A stretch of 64,000 nucleotides of DNA from Dryocosmus kuriphilus (lineage: Eukaryota > Arthropoda > Insecta > Hymenoptera > Cynipidae). Positions 10,499-21,464 of the stretch are shown piece by piece (position 1 is the first letter of the stretch; every line of letters starts with the position of its first letter). The stretch lies in contig CM076195.1 in the NCBI GenBank assembly GCA_038277395.1, positions 21,476,327 through 21,540,326 on the forward strand. The letters are read 5' to 3'. The position numbers and the translations under genes were made by a program. The notes beneath the pieces are model-generated. The model had not been told where the DNA came from and did no database searches. It was given only the letters and a program-made list of their open reading frames with translations.

Positions 10499-11407
10499 CT
10501 AGTGTAGCATTTTACAGCTTTTTGATTTCTTGGAGGAACGGATGTCTACAATTTTAGGAATTCCGTTAAAAAATCGAATAGTTTTGTCCACATTGCCGCT
10601 ACTGCGCAGATCCTGAAGTTCTTGTTTTATTTTCTTAAAGTAGTTCCTTTGCATCAATGTTTGATCCGCTTGGAAAACATAAGGTCCGTCGTACTTATGT
10701 TTGTTACGTAGAAACTTGCTAGCAGAGGTAATATCATTAAAAACGACTTTAATTGGACGGCAAGATGTTTCTGATTTTGCCCCCACTCTAAAGCTTTTTA
10801 AACCCTCTAATGATGTGTCAATTTTTTCAAAAATGCTCAAAAGTATATTTTTATCTGCTGCAATTCTCATTTCCGCAGAATTAGCAGAAGATTCCGGTAT
10901 ACCATAAAAAATAACATTTTTAGATCTACTTTGGCGATCAAGAATTTCTGCTACTATATCATTTGATTCAGGGGTGGAGTTTATATTCTCTATGTCCGCT
11001 AGAGTTATCTCTACATTATCCAATCGAGAACTGATTTTTCCCACAGCTTCTTCGGTTAATTTTTGGCGGTCCGAAACAGTATCCAATTTATTTGATAATT
11101 GTTGAATAGAATGTTCAAGATCACTTTTATTTTTAGAAAGTTGTTCCTTAATGTCATTAAGGTTATTTTGTAGTAGCCTAGTTATCGTGGCTTCGATTGA
11201 TTCATTACTAGATGTAGGGTTAGGGGAAGAGGACTTAAATGGACAGCATTTAGAGTTGACACCCTTCGAATTAATTTTATATCTAGTAGCACAGCCTTCA
11301 TGGTATAGAGTACCGCAACCACTACAACTGATTCCTGAGCGAGGCTTACTACCACAGTGGGGACAAGGGGTGCCCGTCATGCCGGCAGACAATTTGGTAT
11401 TTGACAT
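10499..11407 (-). CDS. LINE ORF1 protein with zinc finger, coiled coil and RRM-like segment
   Basis: Intact 302-codon frame. Residues ~15-45 hold a PHD-like zinc finger (CPHCGSKPRSG...CSGCGTLYHEGC). Residues ~75-150 are charged and heptad-like (DLEHSIQQLSNKLDTVSDR), probably a coiled coil for multimerisation. From ~165 the segment SKNVIFYGIPES begins an RRM-like domain of the kind found in LINE ORF1 proteins that bind the element RNA. The basic tail is SSKKSKSCKMLH. The start ATG follows a 5' UTR of ~460 bp. The stop lies 14 bp upstream of the ORF2 ATG, as expected for a bicistronic LINE. It is the best preserved coding unit in the window. Confidence 0.85.
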   Translation of the reverse strand: MSNTKLSAGMTGTPCPHCGSKPRSGISCSGCGTLYHEGCATRYKINSKGVNSKCCPFKSSSPNPTSSNESIEATITRLLQNNLNDIKEQLSKNKSDLEHSIQQLSNKLDTVSDRQKLTEEAVGKISSRLDNVEITLADIENINSTPESNDIVAEILDRQSRSKNVIFYGIPESSANSAEMRIAADKNILLSIFEKIDTSLEGLKSFRVGAKSETSCRPIKVVFNDITSASKFLRNKHKYDGPYVFQADQTLMQRNYFKKIKQELQDLRSSGNVDKTIRFFNGIPKIVDIRSSKKSKSCKMLH

Positions 11408-11865
11408 TATAAGAGATTATAAGAGAGTGTCAAGAAACCTTGGAGAAATGTTTATGTATTGAACTGACACTCACGATGAGTCGATACACAATAATATCGT
11501 GAAACAAAAGATTGTAACAGATGATAGAAATCAAATGATTCACAAAAACTGCAGTCCAAGAGTCTTCAAGAGAAATAATTCAATTTCAATAGTGAAAAAC
11601 ATTCACCCATTTGAATAATAATAGAAAGTTCACAGGCACCAGTCACCATGGTTAATAACAGACAACAAAATGATTACGGGCGCAATCACTTCCTTTTAAA
11701 CTTTTACGTGCCCTACACACTGAAAACCAGGTTTGAATATATAGAACTCTAAAAGAGCTGACACTGTGCACTCACATAGCAAAGAAAATCAACTTTTCAA
11801 AAGATTTCTTCCACAAAACTCAAAACTTCGAGGAGCGATCGAACTACTGAACGTTAGTTTCAGCC
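11408..11865 (-). other. Probable 5' UTR/promoter region of the CR1-type LINE
   Basis: About 460 bp of non-coding sequence lie between the ORF1 start and the resumed AT-rich array. It differs in composition from the array. In this type of LINE the internal promoter lies in the 5' UTR, but I see no specific promoter motif. Confidence 0.5.
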
Positions 11866-12780
11866 ATTTGTTTCAGTGATTTTTGGAAAACTTGAAGCAA
11901 TTTTAAGACATTAAAAAAGGGTTTAAAGGGATTCAAGTATTTAAAATAATTTTTAAGAATTTCAAGGGATTTTAAAAAGATTGTAAAATATTTTAATAGT
12001 TTTTAAAAGATTTTTATAAATCTCAAAGAATTTCAAGATATTTCGAGTGTTTATGAAGGACGAAAAAAAATTTCTGGTTATTTACAAAAGATTTCAAAGC
12101 ATAATAGATTTCAAAATATTCTGAAACATTTCGAAAATTTAAAAAAAATTTGAAACCATTTCAGCTGATTTAAAGAATTCTAAGGGATTTTAAAGGATCT
12201 AAAAGTATTTCAAGAGAACTAAAACGATTTTGAAAAATTTCAAAGCGACTTTAAGGGATTTTAGATGATCTAAAATGAATTTTAAGTAATTTAAAGGAAT
12301 TTAAAGTAATTCAAAAAAGTTTTAGGATTTCCAAGAGATTTCAAGTAATTTTTAACGAATTTGAGGAATTTCAAGGGATGCCAAAGAAAGTTTAAAGAAT
12401 TTGAAGGGATTTTGTTATTTCTTGGTAATTTTGAAAGATTTTAAGGCATTACCAAAAATATCTTAAAGGAGTTGAAGCGATTTGAAATGATTTTAAAGAA
12501 TTTGAAATGATTTTCAAAATATTTTGATAAATTTCAAATACCTTTTAAAAATTCGAAAGGATTTTAAGCGATTTCAAGTGATTTTAAGCAATTTCAAGGG
12601 ATTTTAAGTTACGTTAAAATATTTCAAGAGACTTAAAATGATTTTAAAGAATTTAAGGGGTTTTAAAAGGATTTAAAAGTATTTTAGTAGCTTTTAAAAT
12701 ATTTTTTAAAGTTTCAAAAGATTTGAAGAGATTTTAAATGATTTTTTGACATTTTAAAGAGATTTTAGCGCACCTAAGAA
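11866..12780. repeat. AT-rich degenerate short-period array, right part
   Basis: Continuation of the 6870-7401 array with the same words (TTTCAAGGGATTTTAA, AAAGGATTTAAAAG). No coding potential. Confidence 0.8.
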
Positions 12781-13235
12781 ATGAATTTACAATAAAAAAT
12801 TGATTTTCGACAAAATAACTTAATTTTTAACTAAAAGAAGGCCAGTTCTTAACAAAATAGTCACATTTTCATCCAAAAAAGGTGAATTTTAAAACGAAAA
12901 TGTTATAGTTGAATTCATATAAATAACAATTTATATAATTCTATAGTGTTATCTAAATTTTTATTTATATGAATTCAAATAAATAACCCAAGCTTTATGT
13001 ACTGTGAAATAAGTGGTCTGCAATAAACAGTCTTTTATATTTTCATTAATTTTTGCATTCATTCTTTGCATATTTCAACATTATTTATTCATTTTTAATT
13101 TTCATGTAATACTTTCTCTGTAATGCTTTTCCTCTAATTATTTTCCTGTAATCGCGAAAAAATTACAAGGAATTCATTACAGAAAAATCATTATAGGCTT
13201 TCACTGACTTTCCTATCAGAATTTTCCGTAAGGGT
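12781..13235. other. Non-coding AT-rich stretch with an 18 bp inverted repeat
   Basis: No gene is seen. TTGAATTCATATAAATAA at 12909-12926 and its exact reverse complement at 12961-12978 could form a stem with a 34 nt loop. At 13105-13195 the words CTGTAATG and TTACAG repeat in both orientations, suggesting remains of a small foldback element. Confidence 0.6.
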
Positions 13236-14192
13236 AATTCCAATAAGTTATACAACAACCGAAGGGTAAATAACTTGACCTTACATGCTTTCTTTACACC
13301 TACTTATATGGAAACTTTGCAAAGCCTTTGGTGTCTTAAAATGCTTATCTCAACATTACAAAATTTACTTTTTACAATTTTATTTTAATAGTAAAATACA
13401 TAAATTTAACTCTGTGCATTAATTTTGAAAACGAAAAATATTAATAATTCAATAAGTATTCTAAAATTTTATTGGAATATGGTACACGTTCACTTTTACA
13501 AAAAAATTCTAGTTAATATTTGGCCATTTTTTAAATTGTACGACATTGCTGCACCATGTTTCACCAGGAATGAAATTATAATAATATCTGCATTAGTTAC
13601 TAAAATGCTATAAGAACTTAACTTTCAAATGATATAAAAAATAAAAAAGGTCAGAAATTCATGTAGTTGTTTCTTAGAAAATCCCACACATTTTTTAAAT
13701 AAAACTCCTTTCACAACACCTTCGAAGCAAAAATTTATAATATTTGTATTAAATGATAAGTATCAGATCTTTTCTATTCAAAGCAAATAATGGAGAATTA
13801 ATTGTATTAATTGTGGATGTTTAATTAAACTGATTAAAGTCAGTCCCTGTACTACTCACGCTTGAGGATTGACAAAAAATCCTCTTCTTCGCAAACAAAA
13901 AATATGAAAGTCGTTGCCTTATCAACTTTTCTTATAAATTATTTATTTATTGTGTATATATATATACAAATTTAATATAAAAATGTTAAATGTTAATAGT
14001 ATTTCCTTAAGAATGTCACGAGAAGGCTCTGAGGGGGGGGGGGGGGGGGGGGAGCGATAGTATACTGTCCCAAATACCTGAAAATAAAAATTCGAAAATA
14101 AAAATTCTGATCGAAATGTTATATATAAGACTGTTTTCCACACCACCCAAGAGGTCGAGACTTGGCGCATTTTTTTTAGACACAGTAGGTCT
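13236..14192. repeat. Left arm of a very large inverted repeat
   Basis: From ATTCCAATAAGTTATA at 13236 to GTCTAATC near 14192 this sequence is the reverse complement of parts of 17755-21540. Shared landmarks are CATGCTTTCTT, GGTGTCTTAAAATGC, GCAGATATTTTTATAATTTC-like words, the TATATATACACAATAAATAA region, a homopolymeric G tract and GGCGCATTTTTTTT. Arm divergence is moderate. The arm carries no protein-coding gene. Confidence 0.85.
14033..14052. repeat. Poly-G tract (20 G)
   Basis: Homopolymer in the left arm of the large inverted repeat. The right arm has C x 24 at the homologous place (17902-17925). Confidence 0.95.
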
Positions 14193-14716
14193 AATCTGTT
14201 GGAAATTATAGATGAAAATAAATCGCGTATGATAAAAAGGTGTAAGAAACAAACACTTATTTGTGAAGATAAATAAGATACAGTATATTTTGGTTAAACT
14301 GCATAAAAGGGGAACTGAATAAGGAAACTGTTATCTTAACTAGCTTGTTGAAAATTTTTACTTTGAAACTTATAGTCTTTACTTTTGGCTGCGACCACTT
14401 TAAACCTTACAGTCTGTACTTTAGGGTGGGACCCGATGGAAGGTCACGACAGAACTGACGAGTGTCGAACGTTGAACGGTCCCTCAGGCACTTTACCTTC
14501 ATGTCCTTAGAATAGTGCGCGACCTACTCTCAGTTCACGCACTTTCGGATATCGCAAGAATCGTTGCAATTCCAACATAATACATGGTGTTAATTGGATG
14601 GAATTGGAACTTGTGTTTTTGAAATTAATTCCAAAAATCTTATTTGGAAAAAACCGCGTAAAACATTCACCCCCAAGGATGGGTCTGAGAGAGAAATGCA
14701 AGAGCAAAAGTATCAG

Positions 14717-14749
<33 letters not shown>

Positions 14750-14757
14750 TATATGAA

Positions 14758-14821
<64 letters not shown>
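14193..14821. repeat. Spacer ending in a long (TA)n microsatellite
   Basis: 14193-14716 has no recognisable gene. 14717-14820 is almost pure TA dinucleotide with a few interruptions. The DD41D element starts directly after it, which fits mariner-like insertion into TA. Confidence 0.85.
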
Positions 14822-14823
<2 letters not shown>

Positions 14824-15506
14824 GTGTTTTTTTTAACTTGACAAATCGAAATATCTCAAAAAATACGCATCCTACGAAAAAAATGTTCTTAATAAAAACT
14901 TTTTAGTTTCGAGGAGGAAAACCGGTTTTGCAAAAATTTACACCACCCCACCCCCTAAGGGGGCAGGGGTGGGGGTAACTTCGTAATTTCAAATGGGAAC
15001 CCCAATTTTTTATCACAGATTCAGATTCTCCTTTATGAAATACGTAAGTTTTATTCGAAAATTTTTTTTGATTCGCGATAGATGGCGCTAAAATTGCGAA
15101 AAATGAAATTGCTTTTTTTAACTTGACAAATCGAAATATCTGAAAAAATACGCATCCTAGGAAAAAAATGTTTTTAATAAAAACTTTTTATTTTTGAGGG
15201 AGGGGGAAAAGCGTTTTTGCAAAAATTTACCCCACCCACCCCCTAAGGGGGCAGGGGTGGGGGTAACTTCGTAATTTCAAGTGGGAACCCCAATTTTTTG
15301 TCGAAGATTCAGATTCTCATTTATGAAATACGTAAGTTTTGTTTGAAATTTTTTTTTCGATTCGCGATAGATGGCGCTGCAATTGCAAAAAATGTAATTG
15401 TTGAGTGTTTTAAGGATAACGCTTCCAAACAAAAGGTAAATGAGACGTGTTGAATCTAAGGAAGATCATTCAATTGTAATTAGTTCAATTTTGGACGTTA
15501 CTTTCG

Positions 15507-15588
15507 GGGTGCTTGATTTCAGTGAGTCCCCTCGCCTCTCACCATCGGGGTGCTTGATTTCAGTGAGTCCCCTCGCCTCTCACCATCT
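15507..15588. repeat. 41 bp tandem duplication inside the DD41D element's left end
   Basis: A ~41 bp word containing GGGGTGCTTGATTTCAGTGA and CCCCTCGCCTCTCACCAT occurs twice in tandem here and only once in the matching right end (16980-17035). Confidence 0.85.
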
Positions 15589-15612
15589 GGATTCTGGATT
15601 TCGATTTACATT

Positions 15613-16708
15613 TTACAATAAGTGCTCAAAATGGTGTCCTCCCACTTCGATGCACTTGTTAATCCGAGGTTCGAAAGATTCCACACAACTGCGAAGTGTG
15701 TCTGGTGTTATTTGTGCACAAGCAGACCTGATTCGCTCGAGCATGTTATCACGAGTTGTGGGCACTTCTTGATACACGTTACTCTTTAGATAACCCCACA
15801 AATAGAAATCCGGCGCCGTAAGGTCTGGCGATCTGGCAGGCCAATTTACCGGACCTCCTCTACCGATCCATCGACCATTGAATTCGCGATTGAGTACTTC
15901 CCGCGCGATTGCCGAATAATGTGCTGGGCAACCGTCATTTTGAAACCACATGTTTTGTCGCACTTCCAAGCTTAGGTCTTCAAAGAATGTTGGAAGTTCA
16001 TTTTATAAAAAGTTACGATATTTTTCACCGTTCAAATTGCCATCAATAAAATACGGGCCGATAAGTTGATCTCCAATTATTCCACACCAAACGTTCACTA
16101 ACCATGGACCAGTGTCGGTCTTCTCTACTCCAATAATGCATGTTGTGTCGATTAACGTTACCATGGTTTGTGAAAGAAGACTCGTCCGAGAACATTACTC
16201 GAAAAAAGAAGTTGGGGTTTCCTTGTATCTGCTGGAGCGCTCATTGACAAAATGTTACGCGGTTCTGAATATCATTGCCATGAAGTTCTTGATGCAGTGA
16301 AATATGATAAGGATGATATTTATTATGTTTTAATATCTTACAAACACTGGATAGAGACATTCCGGAATCGCGGCTTAGTTGTCGCGTACTAACATGAGGA
16401 TCATGAGTGACTGCAGCTAAAATCGCGATTTCTTTATCAACTCCAGTAACCCTTAATCGACGGTTCCTTTTTTTCGATTGTACACTTCCGTCAGCCATGA
16501 ACTTTCTGACAACCCGGTAAAAGGAAGATTGTGAAGGGACACTTTCTGGAAAACGATGAGCATAAAGCGTGATAGCATCATTGATATTCCTGCCACTTTC
16601 TCCATAAATGAGAATCATTTCAATTTTCTGTTGTTGGGATAGAATTTCCATGGTAAAAGTCTTTAATTCAAGTAATGAGGGAATACAACGACACCTAAAC
16701 CAGCCCAA
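15613..16708 (-). pseudogene. Transposase, mariner/Tc1 superfamily, DUF4817-like N-terminus
   Basis: The gene is broken into two main frames. 16708-16241 gives the DNA-binding half: MEILSQQQKIEMILIYGESG at ~16650, SSFYRVVRKF, STRQLSRDSGMSLSSVCKIL (helix-turn-helix) and HQELHGNDIQNRV. After a stop and frame change the catalytic half reads VMFSDESSF (first Asp), WFQNDGCPAHYS (second Asp) and RSPDLTAPDFYLWGYLKS (third Asp). I count 41 residues between the second and third catalytic aspartates, a DD41D spacing. The C-terminal frame ends at 15613. The frameshift near 16240 and a stop near 16015 make it inactive. Confidence 0.8.
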
Positions 16709-17901
16709 ACGAACGTGACCAACAATAATAATCCAAACGAAAGCAACTAATTACGATCAACTCAAATGAACGCAATCAACACACCCAAATCAAATGAACA
16801 CAATCAACCTTCCTAACGAATGAACGTTAATCACGGACAGACGCGGTTAGCGCTCGATTGTGTGACCGACTGACTCAATGATATGTAATGTCTACATCCA
16901 AAATCGACTATCGACAACCAACTGCTTTCGGGAAAGTTTTTCTGCAGTTTTAGCACTTTTACTGTCCCTTGGCCGAAAGTTCAAGCACCCCGATGGTGAG
17001 AGGCGAGGGGACTCACTGAAATCAAGCACCCCGAAAGTAATGTCCAAAATTGAATTTATTACAATTGAATGATCTTCCTTACATTCAACACGTCTCATTT
17101 ACTTTTTGTTTGGAAGCGTTATCCTTGAAACACTCAACAATTAAATTTTTTGCAATTGCAGCGCCATCTATCGCGAATCGAAAAAAAAATTTCAAACAAA
17201 ACTTACGTATTTCATAAATGAGAATCTGAATCTGTGATAAAAAATTGGGGTTCCCATTTGAAATTACGAAGTTTTGCAAAACCGCTTTTCCCCCTCGAAA
17301 ATAAAAAGTTTTTATTAAAAACATTTTTTTCGTAGGATGCGTATTTTTTGAGATATTTCGATTTGTCAAGTTAAAAAAAGCAATTTCATTTTTCGCAATT
17401 TCAGCGCCATCTCTCGCGAATCGAAAAAAATTTTTCGAATAAAACTTACGTATTTCATAAAGGAGAATCTGAACCTGTGATAAAAAATTGGGGTTCCCAT
17501 TTGAAATTACGAAGTTACCCCCCCCCTGCCCCCTTAGGGGGTGGGGTGGGGTAAATTTTTGCAAAACCGCTTTTCCCCCCCCGAAAATAAAAAGTTTTTA
17601 TTAAAAACATTTTTTTCGTAGGATGCGTATTTTTTAAGATATTTCGATTTGTCAACAACGTAATTAACCCCTGTCACGTTTTCGTCTCCCGGCTAGGGGA
17701 TGAAAACACTCCGGTATCTGCTTGTTTGACGAAGAACAAGAATTAACATCGTCGATTAGACCTGCTGGGTAAATCACGTGAAAAAAAATGCGCCAAATTC
17801 TCCACCTCTTGGGTGGTGTCGAAAAGAGTCTTAAATATAACATTTCGATCACAATTTTTATCTTCGAATTTTTAGTTTCAGGTATTCGGGACATTATACG
17901 A

Positions 17902-17925
17902 CCCCCCCCCCCCCCCCCCCCCCCC
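17902..17925. repeat. Poly-C tract (24 C)
   Basis: Homopolymer following ATTATACGA in the right arm. It matches the G tract of the left arm. Confidence 0.95.
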
Positions 17926-17990
17926 ACCTCTCAGCGCGATATCATGACACTGATGAGGAAATACTATTAACATTTACATTTTTTATATTA

Positions 17991-19965
17991 AAGGACCCCG
18001 CACAAAATGTACACAAAATGGCTCCCAGCGAATTTTGATTAAGCTTTGTAAAATTTTAGCTTTACTCGTCTCGTTCAAAAGTGTGAATGGGCACAAAGTT
18101 CAAAAATGAGCAGTTTTCTAGTTACAGAGGGTTAAACATCTAACAATTGTAATAAACTTAGGCCAATGTCTTGAAAACTGCGGTTCAGAGAAAAAAATGA
18201 TCCACATTAAAGTTATTGCGCTCAGGCCAGCAAATGCAAAGGAAGTCATGACCTTAAGACACATGTCATTTTTTTAGGTCATTCAAGGTGAACTTGTCAT
18301 TTCAATGCAACGTCTCGTGCCTAACAACATCGGATTTGACGCAATAACGAGGTAGGATTATATTTCCAGGAATATCACTGGTTTCCCTAACCAGTTATAT
18401 AATCCGGGACCACAAATTCCTCGAGTTATCGCGTATATTGATGGTTCATACTTTTATACTCATAAGAGCAGTAACTTCAGGGCTCTGCGACAGTCATTTT
18501 GTATTCACAAAGGACGGCACTTGGTCAAACCTCTATTAATAGTTGCATCGGATGGTTACAATCTCGACGTCGAAGGGCCATACTTTTCTGACAGCCGTAA
18601 TAATGATGCTGCTATATTAAAACATGAATCGTAAGAGACGCTGACGGAAGGAACAGATGGTTCTAAGAGGACGATATTGTCATTGTTGATTGGGAATACC
18701 GGGATGATATTAATCTTCCGGCGCGTTTGGGTGTTACGTGGAAAATTCCAGCTCTTGTTCCACCACATTAGCAACAACTTATAACAGAAGATGCTAACGA
18801 ATCGCGCCTGGTGACAAAATCTAGGTGGATAGTCGAAGCTAGGAACGGACACACGAAATAAATTTTCAACTTCTTTCAGCAAGTAGTACAGATACAACGT
18901 GTTCCTAATCTAGACGATTTTTGTCGGATAGCTGGAGCTATAATTACCAGATACCATTCTTTATTTGTCATGGAAGGAGCTGATGCCGAAATGGCCAATG
19001 AATTACTTGAAAAATCTAAGGAACCAAATGTCGTACAAGCACTGGTTGAAGCAAAAAACCTTAAGACAATAAACGCTCAACGCTGGGTTCAATTAGATGC
19101 GGGCCAGTTATTAGATTTCCAAGTCCTGATTCTTGAATTCATTAAAAAACTCACAGTTGGTGTTTATCAAGTTCAACTCGCACCTTCTTACGTGCAAGAC
19201 AAACTGCAAAGAGATAATACCCGAAGAATTCCACACTGAGTTGCTACGAGGGAATACTCGAGTACCACAACCGGGATTCATAAGAAGCAGAGTTATTTCT
19301 CGATTTCGTAACGTGTCTAAGCATCAACTCTGGATTGCCTATAGACCGATCGCTTGGAACTTGTCCACATATAAGCAGTGTCATCTGGTTCTTGGGGTAT
19401 GCCCGCCATCAGGAAAGAATTCGCTATCCATCACAAAAAATGATTCAGACCATAACAGATGTATTCAGTTACCAGAAGTTATTAACGTCTAGTTGTGTAT
19501 CCTAACTTCATAGGCTAGATATTGACAAAATCCTGCTGATTTCTTGCCTTCATGGTCTAGGTATTGACTAAGTCCAGCCCATGCATTGCCTTCATTGAAT
19601 ATATATTGATTTGCTGTCCATATCTTACCTTTATTGGCTGAATATTAGCAACAAATGACAAGTTCACCTTGAATGAGCTTGAAAAAATGACCTGCATCTT
19701 AAGATGTTGAATTGATTTGCATTTGCTGGTCAGAGCGCAATAACTTTCATAGGGCTCATTTTTTTCTCTGAACTACAGTTTTCAAAATATTGGCCTAATT
19801 TTATTACAGTGGTTCGATGTTTAACCCTCTGCAACTCGAAAACTGTCCATTTCTGGAATTTGTTCCCATTCAAATTTTTGATCGAGATGATGAGAACTAC
19901 AATTTTATAAAGTTCAGTCAAAATTCACTGGGAGCCATTTTATGTACATTTAGTGTGGGGTCCTT
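17991..19965 (+). mobile_element. DDE transposon (HARBI1/DDE_Tnp_4-like) with ~310 bp inverted termini
   Basis: The ends AAGGACCCCGCACAAAATGT and, inverted, AAGGACCCCACACTAAATGT open terminal inverted repeats that stay alignable over ~310 bp (17991-18303 and 19645-19965), including GGAGCCATTTT-type words, GAGGGTTAAACATC and TTCAAGGTGAACTTGTCATT. The element is ~1.98 kb and interrupts the right arm of the large inverted repeat. The target duplication is not clear because both flanks are TA-rich. It encodes one decayed transposase on the plus strand. Confidence 0.8.
18421..19492 (+). pseudogene. Decayed DDE endonuclease transposase
   Basis: Plus-strand reading with several stops. Recognisable blocks are AYIDGSYFYTHKSSNF (first Asp), LIVASDGYNLDVEGPYFSDS then RNNDAAIL (second Asp region), EDANESRLVTKSRWIVEARN (catalytic Glu region), LDDFCRIAGAIITRYHS, and a C-terminal part with WVQLDAGQLLDF, LTVGVYQVQLAPSYVQDKL and FRNVSKHQLWIAYRP. 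This is the pattern of DDE_Tnp_4 proteins related to HARBI1. The stretch after the catalytic Glu is a conserved tail in this family whose function I do not know. At least three in-frame stops and a frame change near 19210 make it non-functional. Confidence 0.75.
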
Positions 19966-20644
19966 CGTATATACGTATATGTGTATATATATACACAATA
20001 AATAAATAATTTATAAGAAAAGTCGATAAGACAACGACTTTCATACTTTTTCTTCGCAAAGGAGAGGATTTTTTCTCTCAGTCCTCAAGCGTGAGTAGTA
20101 CGGGGACTGACTTTAATCAGCCTTAATTAAAAATCCATAATTAATACAATTTCTCCATTATTTGCTTTGAATACAAAAGACCTGATACTTATCATTTAAT
20201 ACAAACGTTTAAAAAATTTTGAATCGAATGTGTTGTGAAAGAAGTTTTATGAAAAAAATGTGTGGGATTTTCTAAGAAACAACTGCATGAATTTCTGACC
20301 TTTTTTATTTTTTATATCATTTGAAAGGTCAATTCTGATAGGATTTTAGTAACTAATGCAGATATTTTTATAATTTCATTCCTGGTCAAACATGGTGCAG
20401 AAATGTCGTACAATTTAAAAAATGGCCAAATATTTTCAAGAATTTTTTTTATAAAAATGAATGTGTACCATATTCCATTAAATTTTGGAATACTTATGAA
20501 AGCATTAATATTTTTCATTTTTAAAATTAATGCGCAGAGTTATATTTATGTATTTTACAATTAAAATGAAATTGTAAAAAGTAAATTTTGTAATGTTGAG
20601 ATAAGCATTTTAAGACACCAAAAGTTTGCTAAAGTTTTCATATA

Positions 20645-21464
20645 CGAGGGCCTACCCAAAAGAAACCGAACTGATGTTGTGGGGCGAGCGGAGTTGTTGT
20701 AGTACCGGGTTTTTGCCGGTAGGTGCGTGTAGAGGCACTTTTCACCAGTTAGTATGCCAACTGCTATCACTGTGCCAACGTGAGGTTTTGCTTCCTGCTC
20801 GGGAAAACGGGCACAGAAACTCTTGAAATGTTAAAAACGGCCTACAAGGATGATGCTATGGGAAAAACTCAAGTGTTCGAGTGGTTTTCTCGTTTTAAAA
20901 GTGGGGAAATGTCAATTGACGATCAACTCGCTCTGGACGTCCTTCGACGGCCCGAACCGACGAAAATGTTGAAAAAATTCGTGAAATCATCCTGGAAGGT
21001 CTACCTGGAAGTCTTGAAAAGATTGCGCAACAGTTTACGATGGAAAAGGCCTGATTTGTGGCAGTCGGGGGACTGGTTTTTCCACCACGACAACGCCCCT
21101 GCTCACACAGCTCTTTCTGTGCGCCGATTTTTGACCAAAAATAGCATGGCCACTGTTCCTCACCCACCCTATTCACCTGATTTAGCCCCCTGTGACTTTT
21201 TTTTATTCCCTCGAATGAAAAGGGAAATGAAAGGAAAGCGTTTTGCGGACGTAGCTGAAGTGAAGGAAAAAAAAAACGACGGAGGCGCTGTCAAGCATCA
21301 CAAAAGAGGAATTTAAAAAATGTTTCGAACAATGGAATAAGAGATTAGATAAGTGTATTGTCTCCAATGGAGAGTACTTTGAAGGAGATTAAATGTTTTT
21401 TGTAGAAAAATCAAAATAATAACTTTGTACAGAAGTAGTTCGGTTACTTTTGGGTAGGCCCTCG
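20645..21464 (+). mobile_element. Mariner element, internally deleted copy 1
   Basis: 820 bp, with inverted ends CGAGGGCCTACCCAAAAG and CTTTTGGGTAGGCCCTCG and TA on both sides (20643-20644 and 21465-21466). It interrupts the right arm of the large inverted repeat: the left arm reads through the site without it. The transposase is internally deleted at the same point as in the copy at 32310-33216. Confidence 0.93.
20780..21390 (+). pseudogene. Mariner transposase (DD34D), internally deleted
   Basis: N-terminal part: RFCFLLGKTGTETLEMLKTA and GKTQVFEWFSRFKSGEMSID, the mariner DNA-binding domain. The linker after it is frameshifted. C-terminal part: WFFHHDNAPAHTALS (second Asp), HPPYSPDLAPCDFFLFPRMK (third Asp, 34 residues after the second) and KGKRFADVAEV. 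The region with the first catalytic Asp is missing: the sequence passes directly from CAACAGTTTACGATGG to AGGCCTGATTTGTGG. A second frameshift in the A-run near 21270 truncates the C-terminus. It is non-autonomous. Confidence 0.88.

Larger units (their letters stand above)
7402..11865 (-). mobile_element. CR1/Jockey-superfamily LINE, nearly full length
   Basis: This minus-strand LINE of about 4.46 kb has the canonical order: 5' UTR (11865-11408), ORF1 (11407-10499), ORF2 with an apurinic-like endonuclease and reverse transcriptase (10484-7616), a 3' UTR of ~185 bp and a tandem tail. The tail is five TTTAG units on the plus strand (CTAAA on the element strand) at 7402-7430. Microsatellite tails instead of poly(A) are known in CR1-type LINEs. 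It sits inside the AT-rich array, which flanks both sides. ORF2 carries a few frameshifts. The 5' boundary is judged from where the array resumes. I see no clear target-site duplication. Confidence 0.85.
14822..17656 (-). mobile_element. Mariner-like DNA transposon (DD41D type) with doubled terminal repeats
   Basis: 2.8 kb element. Each end holds two tandem ~285 bp repeats that begin TTTTTAACTTGACAAATCG and contain a C/G-rich CCCCCTAAGGGGGC palindrome and the word GATAGATGGCGCT. The left pair starts at ~14828 and ~15114; the right pair, inverted, starts at ~17656 and ~17376. Inside them is a further shared block (TAACGCTTCCAAACAAAA and CCCCTCGCCTCTCACCAT), giving terminal inverted repeats of about 700 bp in total. 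The outermost ~15 bp are missing on the right, so no TA duplication can be checked there. The interior carries one broken transposase gene on the minus strand. Confidence 0.8.

Noticed and set aside
13943..14252. Frames with Pro and Gly runs around 14.0 and 17.8 kb
   Set aside because: They are produced by the G/C homopolymers of the inverted-repeat arms.
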